Shown piece by piece: positions 50,331-58,596 of a DNA stretch of 64,000 nt. Positions within the stretch are counted from its first letter, which is position 1; each line of letters opens with the position of its first letter. This stretch comes from VFMC01 sp050248155 (GTDB lineage: Bacteria > Actinomycetota > Acidimicrobiia > Acidimicrobiales > Ilumatobacteraceae), in assembly GCA_050248155.1 (NCBI GenBank), contig JBFWSW010000003.1:1-64000 (forward strand). The letters run 5' to 3'. The notes beneath the pieces are model-generated. The model made no database searches. It was not told the origin of the DNA and was given only the letters and a program-made list of their open reading frames with translations. A program made the translations under genes and the position numbers.

Positions 50331-51068
50331 GTGACTGCCCCTCCGGTCCGACCTGCTGCCACCGTGATGATCGTGCGTGATGCCGCCGAGGGTGACCACG
50401 GGATCGAGGTGTTCATGCTCCGGCGCACGCTGAGTGCGGTGTTCGCGAGCGGGATGTACGTGTTCCCAGGTGGCCGGGTCGAGACGAGCGACGGCGACGA
50501 CCTCGATCGAGCGCATCGCCTCGCAGCGATCCGCGAGTGCTTCGAGGAGGCCGGCATCCTCCTCGCCCACCGTCCGGGAACCTTCGAGACGGTGCGCGAC
50601 GGCCACCCGGCCCTCGCCGAGCGACGCCGTGTGTACGAGGGGGAGGTCGACTTGGTCACGCTGTGCGCCGAGCACGGACTGGAGCCCGCGACCGAGCAGC
50701 TCGTCTGGGTCGCGCACTGGATCACGCCGGCAGCCGAGACACCGCGCCGGTTCGACACCCGGTTCTACCTCGTCCCGGCACCCGAGGGGCAGACGTCGGT
50801 CCACGACGACACCGAGACGATCGCCAGCCTGTGGATCCGGCCGTCGGTCGCCCTCGAACGTCAGCGTGCCGGTGAGCTGACGATGATGCCGCCGACGATC
50901 GCAACGCTCGGCTTCCTGGCCGGGCTCGGTACCGTGGCCGAGGCGATGGAGGCAGCTCGGTCCTTGCCACCACCCGTCGCCATCTTGCCGAAGATCAGGT
51001 TCGGTGACGACGGAACCATCGCCGGGATCGTCCTGCCCGGCGAGCCCGAATACGACGCGATCGAGTAG
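50331..51068 (+). CDS. NUDIX hydrolase
   Basis: 245 residues with a NUDIX box in FPGGRVETSDGDD...AAIRECFEEAGILLA (about 45-77). The REcFEEAG core is intact, but a longer insert separates the leading Gly-Gly from it, as in the NUDT19/RppH-like coenzyme A or acyl-CoA diphosphatase branch. Substrate cannot be assigned. The strand order and the WVAHWITPAAETPRRFDTRFYL block after the box fit the same branch. Leaderless GTG start. Confidence 0.85.
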   Translation: MTAPPVRPAATVMIVRDAAEGDHGIEVFMLRRTLSAVFASGMYVFPGGRVETSDGDDLDRAHRLAAIRECFEEAGILLAHRPGTFETVRDGHPALAERRRVYEGEVDLVTLCAEHGLEPATEQLVWVAHWITPAAETPRRFDTRFYLVPAPEGQTSVHDDTETIASLWIRPSVALERQRAGELTMMPPTIATLGFLAGLGTVAEAMEAARSLPPPVAILPKIRFGDDGTIAGIVLPGEPEYDAIE

Positions 51069-52250
51069 TCAGCTGGACGAGTCGGCGTCGAGGGCCGCAG
51101 TCACGAGCGCGAGCATGCGTGCCGAGCAGCCCGCCATGTTGGTGGGTGGCGCCACCTCGGCCACGATCTGCCGGGCGATCTCGCGGAACGCCTCGGCTGC
51201 CGGACCGGTGCCCCCGAGAGCGACCGGCGCCCCTGCGTCACCGCCGACCGCGACGGCGGTTTCGAGCGGGATCTGACCGAGGAGCGGCACCCCGATCTCG
51301 TCGGCCAGGGCCTGTCCGCCACCCTCGCCGAACAGCGCGTACTCGTGGCCGTGGTCGCACGTGAAGCTGCTCATGTTCTCGACGACCCCGCACACCCGCA
51401 GGTAGCTGCGACGTGCCATGTCGGCCGCGCGTGCAGCGACCTTCTGCGCGGCGAGCGCGGGCGTCGTGACGATGAGCAGATCGGTGCGCGGCAGCATGCG
51501 GGCGAGGCCCATCTGCACGTCGCCGGTGCCGGGTGGCATGTCGATGAACAGGTAGTCGAGCTCACCCCAGTGGACGTCGCGCAGGAACTGCTCGAGCGCC
51601 TTGGTGAGCATGAGGCCGCGCCACATGAGCGCCGTGTCCTCCCCGACGAGGAAGCCGGTGCTGACGACCTTCAACGTGCCGGGTCCGACGCGTCGCTCGT
51701 TGGGGATGATCTTCGGCTTCTCGCTGCCCTCGACGGGCTGAGCCTCGAGCCGGTCGTCGATGCCCAACAGGCGCGGCACCGAGAAGCCCCAGATGTCGGC
51801 ATCGAGCACGCCCACCGTGAATCCCTGGGCAGCGACGGCGGCGGCGAGGTTGACCGTGACCGAGCTCTTGCCCACTCCGCCCTTGCCGCTCGCGATCGCG
51901 AGCACCCGCGTCGTGGTGGGCACCTCGGTGTCCGGAGCGTTCTCGCGCGCGTTCCACCGGGCCTTCATCATCACGTCGGTCCGCTCGTCGGCCGTCATCT
52001 CGCCCCAGTCGATGTCGACCGACGTCACCCCGGGGTGGACCGCCACGCGGGACTCGATGTCGCGCTTGATCTGGGCGCGGAGAGGGCAGCCCCCGATGGT
52101 GAGCTTGACGTCGACGGCAACAGCACCTTCGGGTGACACGCGCACGTCGGGCACCATGCCGAGCGACACGATGTCGGCACCGAGCTCGGGGTCGATGACG
52201 GATCTGAGCAGCTCGAGGACCTGTGCCTCGGTGGGCGCCTGCGCTTCCAC
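51069..52250 (-). CDS. mrp: Mrp/NBP35-type iron-sulfur carrier ATPase
   Basis: 393 residues: an N-terminal MIP18/DUF59 domain (about 1-85; VIDPELGADIVSLGMV, GGCPLRAQI) and a deviant Walker ATPase (about 115-380; GKGGVGKSSVTVNLA, DADIWGFSVP). The Cys motif that normally reads CPHCG appears as CDHG, with a single Cys, as in some actinobacterial Mrp proteins. The family carries or inserts Fe-S clusters. Divergent from an A-type Fe-S carrier, consistent with a shared role. GTG start eight bases after TACAAT. Confidence 0.9.
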   Translation of the reverse strand: MEAQAPTEAQVLELLRSVIDPELGADIVSLGMVPDVRVSPEGAVAVDVKLTIGGCPLRAQIKRDIESRVAVHPGVTSVDIDWGEMTADERTDVMMKARWNARENAPDTEVPTTTRVLAIASGKGGVGKSSVTVNLAAAVAAQGFTVGVLDADIWGFSVPRLLGIDDRLEAQPVEGSEKPKIIPNERRVGPGTLKVVSTGFLVGEDTALMWRGLMLTKALEQFLRDVHWGELDYLFIDMPPGTGDVQMGLARMLPRTDLLIVTTPALAAQKVAARAADMARRSYLRVCGVVENMSSFTCDHGHEYALFGEGGGQALADEIGVPLLGQIPLETAVAVGGDAGAPVALGGTGPAAEAFREIARQIVAEVAPPTNMAGCSARMLALVTAALDADSSS

Positions 52251-52274
52251 GAGGAATGATTGTACGGGCGAGTG

Positions 52275-52280
52275 GCGTTA
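52275..52280 (+). promoter_or_regulatory. -10 element of the IscA-type gene
   Basis: TACACT lies about 42 bases before the GTG of the A-type carrier and near the mrp start, leaving a leader with GGGAG as ribosome-binding site. Confidence 0.35.
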
Positions 52281-52321
52281 CACTCGACAGTCGTTCCGCC
52301 TATCTCTCAGGGAGAACCAAC

Positions 52322-52642
52322 GTGATCACGCTCACCGACACCGCAGCCACCAAGGTGAAAGAGCTGCTCGACGCCGAGGGCGCTACCGACCTCGCGCTCC
52401 GTGTGGCCGTACGTCCGGGCGGTTGCAGCGGCTTCTCGTACGAGATGTTCTTCGATGGTGATATCGCGTCCGACGACGAGCGGGCCACCTTCGGTGACGT
52501 CAACGTCGTGGTCGATCCGGCATCCAAGCAGCTGCTCGAGGGCGCGACGCTCGACTACAAGGACGGCCTCAACCAGGCCGGCTTCTCGATCACCAACCCC
52601 AACGCGACCCGCACCTGCGGTTGCGGCTCGAGCTTCAGCTGA
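52322..52642 (+). CDS. A-type iron-sulfur carrier (IscA/ErpA/HesB)
   Basis: 106 residues with the three conserved Cys: one in RPGGCSGFSYEM and two in TCGCGSSF at the C-terminus. A-type carriers bind and deliver [2Fe-2S] or [4Fe-4S] clusters to apo-proteins. GTG start with GGGAG seven bases upstream. Lies beside mrp on the opposite strand. Whether ErpA or IscA cannot be decided from sequence alone. Confidence 0.92.
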   Translation: MITLTDTAATKVKELLDAEGATDLALRVAVRPGGCSGFSYEMFFDGDIASDDERATFGDVNVVVDPASKQLLEGATLDYKDGLNQAGFSITNPNATRTCGCGSSFS

Positions 52643-52664
52643 CGGCTCGATCCCGCTCGGCCGC

Positions 52665-53573
52665 TCAGCCGAGCGCCGACTTCAGCAGCGTCACGAGGTC
52701 GCTCTCGTCCCAGACGATGTCGATGCGGCGCTGCACGACACCGCCTGCGTCGGTCACCCACATCACCGGCTCGTAGTCGAGCCCGATCGCGTCGACGGCC
52801 GGTGCGACGGTCGTTCCCTCAGGGTCGGAGTACACCTCGGCATGCACGAAGGTGACGTCGGGGTGGCTCTTCGCGACGTCGATCAAGAACTCGAGCCCCG
52901 GCCCGCAGGTCGCGAACTGGCAGTGCGCTGGTGTGCCGACCATGTACACCACCGGCTTGCCCAGCGCGAGCGCTTCGGTGAGCGTGATCTCGTGGAACGG
53001 GCAAGTGCCGTCCGTGCGGGTGCAGATGGGATCGACGCCCCGCGCATCGTCGACCGTCGGCGTGTCGAACGGCGGCAACGGCTGCGACGGGACCGGGATC
53101 ATCGCCTCGCTCGGATCGACGAGCAGGAACGCCTGGGCATCACCGGCAGCTCCGTCGAGGCGGAGCCCGTAGATGCCCGGTGTGGCGATGTCGGCCATGA
53201 CGCTCCAGTACGGCACCGACAGCCCGGTGCCGTGGCGGGTGGCCTGGATGGGCGCCAGCACGGTGCGGTCCTGATCGACGAGGTCGCCCGAGATCGTCGC
53301 GGGGCCGTCCAGCAGGAGGGCGCCCTGCTCATCGGAGATCGAGAACGCGAGTCGCACGTTGCCCGGCGTGAGCACCATGCTGTTCGGGAACCGCGGGTTG
53401 ATCACGAAGCCGTCGCCGCCGGCCGACTGGCCTCCGGTGCTCGTCGAGGCGGAGTCGTCGTCGCCCCCACCACATGCAGCCAGCAGTGAGCCCGCACCAG
53501 CGAGGCCCGCCGCGCCGAGGAGGAGCGACCGCCGGCTGAGCGCGACCGTCGAGCGGGGAAGCGGCGGTGTCAC
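52665..53573 (-). CDS. Exported lipoprotein with thioredoxin-like C-terminal domain
   Basis: 302 residues. It starts with a twin-arginine-type signal and lipobox (ALSRRSLLLGAAGLAG, LAAC with Cys34). A Ser/Gly-rich spacer (35-55) and an Ig-like N-terminal half (about 55-150; MVLTPGNVRLAFSI) follow, then a thioredoxin-like half (about 190-300). Its Cys pair Cys217/Cys222 is separated by four residues (HCQFATCG), not the usual CXXC. LDYEPVMWVTDAGGVVQRRID resembles the end of the thioredoxin/Sco fold. Function is unknown; a thiol or metal role is possible. Convergent with the IscA-type gene. Confidence 0.72.
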   Translation of the reverse strand: MTPPLPRSTVALSRRSLLLGAAGLAGAGSLLAACGGGDDDSASTSTGGQSAGGDGFVINPRFPNSMVLTPGNVRLAFSISDEQGALLLDGPATISGDLVDQDRTVLAPIQATRHGTGLSVPYWSVMADIATPGIYGLRLDGAAGDAQAFLLVDPSEAMIPVPSQPLPPFDTPTVDDARGVDPICTRTDGTCPFHEITLTEALALGKPVVYMVGTPAHCQFATCGPGLEFLIDVAKSHPDVTFVHAEVYSDPEGTTVAPAVDAIGLDYEPVMWVTDAGGVVQRRIDIVWDESDLVTLLKSALG

Positions 53574-53584
53574 GTGGGCCAGCC

Positions 53585-53590
53585 TACGAT
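53585..53590 (+). promoter_or_regulatory. -10 element of ridA
   Basis: TACGAT lies six bases before the ridA ATG, compatible with a leaderless mRNA. No clear -35 box. Confidence 0.4.
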
Positions 53591-53596
53591 CTGGTC

Positions 53597-53947
53597 ATGA
53601 GCAAGCCACTCGGCCCCTACACCCCTGCCGTGCGAGCCGGTGACTGGATCATCGTCAGCGGCCAGCTCGGCATGCGCGACGGCGCGCTGGTCCCCGGTGG
53701 TGTGGCCGCCCAGACCGAGCAGGCGATCGCCAACCTGTCGGCCCAGCTCGGCGCCATGGGCGCGACGCTCGCCGACGTCGCCAAGACGCTGTGCTTCCTG
53801 ACCGACATGGACACCTTCGCGGCGTTCAACGAGGCCTACGTCGCGGGCTTCGGCACCTCGCGACCGGCGCGCAGCACCATCGGCGTCGCTGCGCTGCCCC
53901 AAGGCGCCGCCGTCGAGATCGAGGCCTGGGCCCACAAACCCGTCTGA
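53597..53947 (+). CDS. ridA: RidA family enamine/imine deaminase
   Basis: 116 residues, YjgF/YER057c/UK114 fold. RidA hydrolyses reactive 2-aminoacrylate-type enamines released by PLP enzymes. Family features: GPYTPAVRAGDWIIVSGQLG, the QTEQAIANLSAQLGAMGATLADVAKTLCFLTDM helix, and the active-site Arg in SRPARSTIGVAALPQGAAVEIEA. A PLP decarboxylase and deaminase lie just downstream, a fitting context. Leaderless ATG. Confidence 0.92.
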   Translation: MSKPLGPYTPAVRAGDWIIVSGQLGMRDGALVPGGVAAQTEQAIANLSAQLGAMGATLADVAKTLCFLTDMDTFAAFNEAYVAGFGTSRPARSTIGVAALPQGAAVEIEAWAHKPV

Positions 53948-54096
53948 CCCGAGTCCGCGGCTGTCATCCGAGTCACCGGCGGTCGTCGGAGGCCTCAGCG
54001 TCTCACCGGAGTGCCGAGCGCGACCCCGGGGTGGACGTCAACCCTCGGGAGGAAAGCCTCGAACTGACGGGCCAGCGACGTGCGCGCGGGTCGCAC

Positions 54097-54102
54097 TATG
54101 CT
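54097..54102 (+). promoter_or_regulatory. -10 element of the small membrane protein gene
   Basis: TATGCT lies seven bases before GTG 54110, which sets the start of the 51-residue ORF. Confidence 0.35.
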
Positions 54103-54109
54103 CGCTGAC

Positions 54110-54265
54110 GTGCCGGGTGCCATCGCCATCGTCGTCGTCCTGTTGCTGCTCCCGGTGCTCATCTGCATGGGATGCGCAGCGGTGGCGGCTGCGCTCGGCA
54201 TGTCGCTCAACCGCGACGCCGAGGTGCGTGGCGAGGGCAGCGAACTGCTCGACCTGAACGTCTGA
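54110..54265 (+). CDS. Small single-pass membrane protein
   Basis: 51 residues: a hydrophobic helix (IAIVVVLLLLPVLICMGCAAVAAA) followed by a short charged tail NRDAEVRGEGSELLDLN. The GTG at 54110 lies seven bases after TATGCT; ATG 54098 is an in-frame alternative. It lies 13 bases before the PLP decarboxylase. The pattern of tiny membrane proteins next to metabolic genes is common, but this one is not recognised. Confidence 0.55.
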   Translation: MPGAIAIVVVLLLLPVLICMGCAAVAAALGMSLNRDAEVRGEGSELLDLNV

Positions 54266-54278
54266 CCCCACGGTGGGG

Positions 54279-55661
54279 ATGCACCGTCACGACGCCTCCA
54301 TCGAGGTCCTCACGCAGGCGGTCATCCGGTACGCGGTCGAGCGGATGCGCCTCGATCCGCCCCCGCTCGACAACAGCCGCAGCCGCGCCGATCTGGCGGC
54401 GATGGCAGGGCGCACGATCACCCCGTCCGGCATCGGGGGCCTGGAAGCGCTGCGTGTCTTCAGCGACGTGCTCGCCCAGGCGTGCATCAGCGTCGATCAT
54501 CCCCGCTTCCTCAGCTTCGTGCCCGCTGCGCCCACCGAGGCGTCGATCCTGTTCGACCTCGTCGTGGGCGCATCGAGCATCTACGCGGGCTCGTGGCTCG
54601 AAGGCGCCGGCGCGGTCTACGCCGAGAACGAGGCCCTGCGCTGGATCAGCGAGCTCGCCGGCCTGCCGGCGTCGGCCGGCGGCGTGTTCGTCAGCGGTGG
54701 CACGGCCGGCAACCTCTCCGCGCTCATCGTGGCGCGGGCCCGTTGGCGTCGGAACGCCGGCGGCGCGTTCGACCGGACACGGGGTCTGGTCGTGGCATCG
54801 AGCGGAGCCCACTCGAGCATCGGCTCGGCGGCGCGAGCGATGGATCTCGACGTCCTGCTCGTTCCGGCGGACGTCGACGGTCGCCTCCGCGGCGACGCGC
54901 TCGACGCGGCGCTGGCGACCCTCGACGCGGTCGACCGGGCCCGGATGATCGGGATCGTCGCGACCTGCGGCACCACCAACGCCGGCGTCATCGACGACCT
55001 CTCCGGTGTCGCTGCGACGTGCGCCCGGGAGGGGACGTGGATGCACGTCGACGGCGCCTATGGCGGCGCCGGCCTCGCGGCGCCGAGCGTTCGTCAGCGC
55101 TATGCCGGCATCGAGCACGCCGACAGCTTCATCGTCGATCCGCACAAGTGGCTGTTCGCGCCGTTCGACTGCTGCGCGCTCGTGTACCGCGATCCGTTCG
55201 AGGCGCGAGCCGCGCACACCCAGCACGCCGAGTACCTCGACGTCCTGCACACCGACGAGCACGCCGAGTGGAACCCCAGCGACTTCGCCCACCACCTGTC
55301 GCGCCGTGCCCGCGGCCTGCCGTTCTGGTTCAGCTTGGCGACGCACGGCACCGATGCCTACCGCGACGCGATCGAGACCACGTTGCGCGTGGCCCGCGAG
55401 GCTGCCGATCTCGTGCGCGCGGCGGAGCACCTCGAGCTGATCATGGAGCCCGAGCTGAGCGTCCTGCTGTTCCGGCGCACCGGCTGGACCCGTGATGACT
55501 ACCGCGCGTGGAGCGACCGGATGTTGGCGGACGGCACGGCCTTCGTGGTACCGACGTCGTGGAAGGGCGAGACCGTCCTGCGCATCTGCATCGTCAACCC
55601 GCAGACCACCGTCGACGACATCCAGTTCCTCGTCGACTCGCTGGCGGAGGATCCCGCATGA
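54279..55661 (+). CDS. PLP-dependent decarboxylase (group II amino acid type)
   Basis: 460 residues, aromatic-L-amino-acid/glutamate decarboxylase superfamily. The PLP Lys lies in SFIVDPHKWLFAPFDCCAL (about residue 290), preceded by WMHVDGAYGGAGL. The active-site entry GGVFVSGGTAGNLSAL is typical. Substrate may be an aromatic amino acid, aspartate or diaminobutyrate; sequence alone does not decide. ATG 54279 is used with GGTGGGG before it; GTG 54273 is an alternative. Its stop overlaps the deaminase start (ATGA). Confidence 0.88.
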   Translation: MHRHDASIEVLTQAVIRYAVERMRLDPPPLDNSRSRADLAAMAGRTITPSGIGGLEALRVFSDVLAQACISVDHPRFLSFVPAAPTEASILFDLVVGASSIYAGSWLEGAGAVYAENEALRWISELAGLPASAGGVFVSGGTAGNLSALIVARARWRRNAGGAFDRTRGLVVASSGAHSSIGSAARAMDLDVLLVPADVDGRLRGDALDAALATLDAVDRARMIGIVATCGTTNAGVIDDLSGVAATCAREGTWMHVDGAYGGAGLAAPSVRQRYAGIEHADSFIVDPHKWLFAPFDCCALVYRDPFEARAAHTQHAEYLDVLHTDEHAEWNPSDFAHHLSRRARGLPFWFSLATHGTDAYRDAIETTLRVAREAADLVRAAEHLELIMEPELSVLLFRRTGWTRDDYRAWSDRMLADGTAFVVPTSWKGETVLRICIVNPQTTVDDIQFLVDSLAEDPA

Positions 55662-57022
55662 CCGATCTCCTGGTGCGCAACGCGCGCCTGCTCGCCACCG
55701 TCGACCCGCAGCGGCGAGAGCTGCCGGGAGGATGGGTCGCGATCAGCGGCGGCCTCGTCGAGGCGGTGGGTGCCTCCACCGATCCCGAGCCGGTCGCCGG
55801 CCGCGTCATCGACGCCACCGACTGCCTGGTGACGCCGGGTCTCGTCAACACCCATCACCACCTCTTCCAGAACCTCACCCGCGCCTACCCGCCGATGACC
55901 GACAAGCCGCTCTTCGGTTGGCTGCGCTCGCTCTACCCGCTGTGGGCGGCGATCGACGAGGAGGCCGTGCACGCCAGTGCCTTCGTCGGTCTCGCCGAGC
56001 TCGCGCTCAGCGGCTGCACCACGTCGACCGATCACCTCTACCTGCACCCGCGAGGCGCCGGCGATCTGCTGTCGGCGGAGATCAGCGCCGCGCAAGAGCT
56101 CGGCATCCGGTTCCACCCCGCTCGCGGGTCGATGAGCCTCAGCGAGAAAGACGGAGGGTTGCCTCCCGACCACGTGGTCCAGGACGACGACGAGATCCTC
56201 GCCCAGAGCGAGGCTGCCGTGGCTCGCCACCACGACCGGTCGCACGGCGCGATGGTGCGCATCGCGCTCGCGCCGTGCAGCCCGTTCAGCGTGACCGAGG
56301 AGCTGATGGTGGCATCGGCCGAGCTGGCCGAGCGGCTCGACGTGCGCCTGCACACGCACTTCGCCGAGAACGCCGAGGACGACGCCTTCTCGCTCGAGCA
56401 GTTCGGATGCCGGCCGATGGAGTACCTCGAACGCACCGGTTGGTGTACCGAGCGCAGCTGGGTGGCGCACTGCGTGATGCCGAACGAAGCGGAGATCGCG
56501 CGCCTCGGAGCCGCGCGCATCGGCGTGGCGCACTGCCCGTCCAGCAACATGATCCTCGCGTCGGGGTTGGCGCCGGTCGTGCCGCTGCGGGCAGCGGGGG
56601 TGAAGGTCGGCCTCGGGGTCGACGGCTCGTCGTCGGCCGACAGTGCGTCGCTCTGGCTCGAGGCACGCCAGGCCATGCTCGTCGCCAAGCTGCGCGACGG
56701 GGCGCCGTCGGGCACGGCCAGGATGGCGCTCGAGTGCGCGACCGTGGGCGGGGCCGGGTGCCTCGGCCGGGAGGGCGAGCTCGGCACGCTGGTGCCCGGC
56801 GCGGTCGGCGACCTCGCCATCTGGCGCCTCGACGGTCCGGTCTTCGCCGGTGCGGTCGCCGATCCGATCGAGGCGTGGTTGCGTTGCGGGCCGGCGGCGG
56901 CATGGTGCACCGTCGTGCGCGGCGAGGTCCTCGTCGATCAGGGCCACATCACCCATCCGGGTCTCGACGAGGCGTTGCGCGCGCACGCTCGGCACGCTCG
57001 GCGCATCCAGCAGCTGAGCTGA
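55658..57022 (+). CDS. Amidohydrolase, 8-oxoguanine deaminase type
   Basis: 454 residues, ATZ/TRZ (COG0402) amidohydrolase. Metal ligands: His pair in VNTHHHLFQN (about 66-70), His in LHTHFAEN, His in WVAHCVMPNEAEIARLG, and Asp of GLGVDGSSSADSA. The order THHHLFQNLTRAYPP and HCPSSNMILASGLAPV is that of 8-oxoguanine/guanine deaminases, releasing ammonia from a purine base. Triazine hydrolases share the fold. Translationally coupled to the decarboxylase. Confidence 0.85.
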   Translation: MTDLLVRNARLLATVDPQRRELPGGWVAISGGLVEAVGASTDPEPVAGRVIDATDCLVTPGLVNTHHHLFQNLTRAYPPMTDKPLFGWLRSLYPLWAAIDEEAVHASAFVGLAELALSGCTTSTDHLYLHPRGAGDLLSAEISAAQELGIRFHPARGSMSLSEKDGGLPPDHVVQDDDEILAQSEAAVARHHDRSHGAMVRIALAPCSPFSVTEELMVASAELAERLDVRLHTHFAENAEDDAFSLEQFGCRPMEYLERTGWCTERSWVAHCVMPNEAEIARLGAARIGVAHCPSSNMILASGLAPVVPLRAAGVKVGLGVDGSSSADSASLWLEARQAMLVAKLRDGAPSGTARMALECATVGGAGCLGREGELGTLVPGAVGDLAIWRLDGPVFAGAVADPIEAWLRCGPAAAWCTVVRGEVLVDQGHITHPGLDEALRAHARHARRIQQLS

Positions 57023-57095
57023 CCGCGGCGCCGCCGGCGCGTGACCGATGTTGCATGACGGCCGATCGCGGGCCGGGTCGACCACACTGGATGCC

Positions 57096-57893
57096 ATGGA
57101 TTCGAGCCAGCCCGTCGTGCGCTACTACGACGTGCGTCCCAAGCATCGGTGGTACCTGGGCATCGTGCCCGTCCTGGTCCTCGGGTTCGTCGCCTGGGCG
57201 TGGTTCGGGACCGATCTCCTCCGAGCCGAGTCGCCGGCAGCCGGGGGCGGTGTCGTCACGGTGGCCGGTGCGTTCGACGAGCAGGCCGGCGTCGAAGGAG
57301 CCACCCCTCCGGCCACGGTCGGCGCCGATGACGACCGCATCGACGCGACGAAGATGGCGATGGTCGGCGACTCGATCACCGAAGGTTCGGCAGACGCCAT
57401 CCGCTACACGCTCACTGCCGAGGGCTTCACCGCCATCGACATCGACGGTGTCACGAGCCGCCGCATCGAGGAGGGCGATGGCAAGGTTTCGCCGCTCTCG
57501 GGCGTCGCGACCCTCTACGGCATGTTGGGCAACCCCGAGATCGACCCGGACGTGTGGGTCATCGCGCTCGGCACGAACGACGTGGGCCAGTACGCGGAGG
57601 ACGCCGACTACCGGCGCCTCATCCAGAGCGTGCTCGACATGATCCCCGATGGCGTGCCGCTGGTGTGGGTGAACACCTTCCGCTCGGACAAGCCCGAGGC
57701 GTCGGTCACCTTCAACTCGATCCTCTTCGACGAGGTGTCCCGACGGGAGCACTCGGTCGTCGCGTCGTGGTACGACCAGGCGTCGCGCGACGACGAGACG
57801 CGGGTGCTGCGCGACGACGGTGTGCACCCGAACCAGCACGGCCGTGTGGTGTTCGCCGCCCTCGTCGCCGAGGGCATCGCCGCAGTGACCTGA
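57096..57893 (+). CDS. Membrane-anchored SGNH/GDSL hydrolase
   Basis: 265 residues. One N-terminal helix (WYLGIVPVLVLGFVAWAWF) anchors an extracytoplasmic SGNH domain: block I MVGDSITEG (about 88-96, nucleophile Ser), Gly in block II, block III GTND (about 156-159), and block V DGVHPN with catalytic Asp and His (about 245-250). These esterases or deacetylases act on lipids or cell-wall glycans. Start at ATG 57096. Convergent with glnR. Confidence 0.85.
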   Translation: MDSSQPVVRYYDVRPKHRWYLGIVPVLVLGFVAWAWFGTDLLRAESPAAGGGVVTVAGAFDEQAGVEGATPPATVGADDDRIDATKMAMVGDSITEGSADAIRYTLTAEGFTAIDIDGVTSRRIEEGDGKVSPLSGVATLYGMLGNPEIDPDVWVIALGTNDVGQYAEDADYRRLIQSVLDMIPDGVPLVWVNTFRSDKPEASVTFNSILFDEVSRREHSVVASWYDQASRDDETRVLRDDGVHPNQHGRVVFAALVAEGIAAVT

Positions 57894-57898
57894 ACGGG

Positions 57899-58579
57899 TC
57901 AGGTGCCCCAGCGGCTCTGACCGAAGCGGTAGCCGACCGAGCGGACCGTCTGGATGAGGTTGGCGTGCTCCTCGCCGAGCTTGGCGCGCAGGCGGCGGAT
58001 GTGCACGTCGACGGTTCGTGCGCCGCCGTAGTACTCGTAGCCCCACACCCGCGACAGCAGCATCTCGCGGGTGAAGACCTTGCCGGGGTGCTGGGCGAGG
58101 AACTTCAGCAGCTCGTACTCCATGTACGTGAGGTCGAGCGGGCGCCCGGCGATGGACGCCTGGTAGGTCTCGAGGTTGAGGGCGAGCCCGCTGTACTCGA
58201 CCATGTCGGGACGGACGCCCTCGCCCCCGCGCCACATGAGGTGCTTGATGCGGGCCTCGACCTCGCTCGGGTGGAACGGGGTGAGGCAGAAGTCGTCGAA
58301 CAGCTCGTTGCGGAGCTCGAGGTCGGCGAGCTGGGAACCGCCGACCAGGACGAGCAACGGCGACACCGGGGTGTCGCGCTTGCGCAGCGCACGGCACAGT
58401 GCCCAGGCGCCGTCCGGATCGCTGTCGCACGCGACGATCGCGCCGGCCCAGCCGGCGGACGGTTCGTGCCGCGAAGCTTCGTCCGCCGACGAGACGGCCT
58501 TCCAGCGGTAGCCCGCGAGATCGAGCGTCCGAGCCAGCTCCGGCGGCGGGGGATCGGGGAACACGGCGACGAGGTCCAT
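57899..58579 (-). CDS. glnR: GlnR-type OmpR-family nitrogen regulator
   Basis: 226 residues: an N-terminal receiver-like domain with atypical sequence (ACDSDPDGAWALCRALR in place of a normal phospho-Asp loop) and a C-terminal winged helix (about 130-222; LDLTYMEYELLKFLAQHPGKVFTREMLLSRVWGYEYYGGARTVDVHIRRLRAKL). No sensor kinase is adjacent. It lies 17 bases downstream of glnA, so it is likely co-transcribed and controls glutamine synthesis, as GlnR does in actinobacteria. ATG 58579 is used; GTG 58588 is possible. Confidence 0.85.
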   Translation of the reverse strand: MDLVAVFPDPPPPELARTLDLAGYRWKAVSSADEASRHEPSAGWAGAIVACDSDPDGAWALCRALRKRDTPVSPLLVLVGGSQLADLELRNELFDDFCLTPFHPSEVEARIKHLMWRGGEGVRPDMVEYSGLALNLETYQASIAGRPLDLTYMEYELLKFLAQHPGKVFTREMLLSRVWGYEYYGGARTVDVHIRRLRAKLGEEHANLIQTVRSVGYRFGQSRWGT

Positions 58580-58596
58580 GGGGTCCACCGGCGAAC

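Noticed and set aside
53948..54109. Gene between ridA and the small membrane protein
   Set aside because: No ORF with ribosome-binding site or family similarity.
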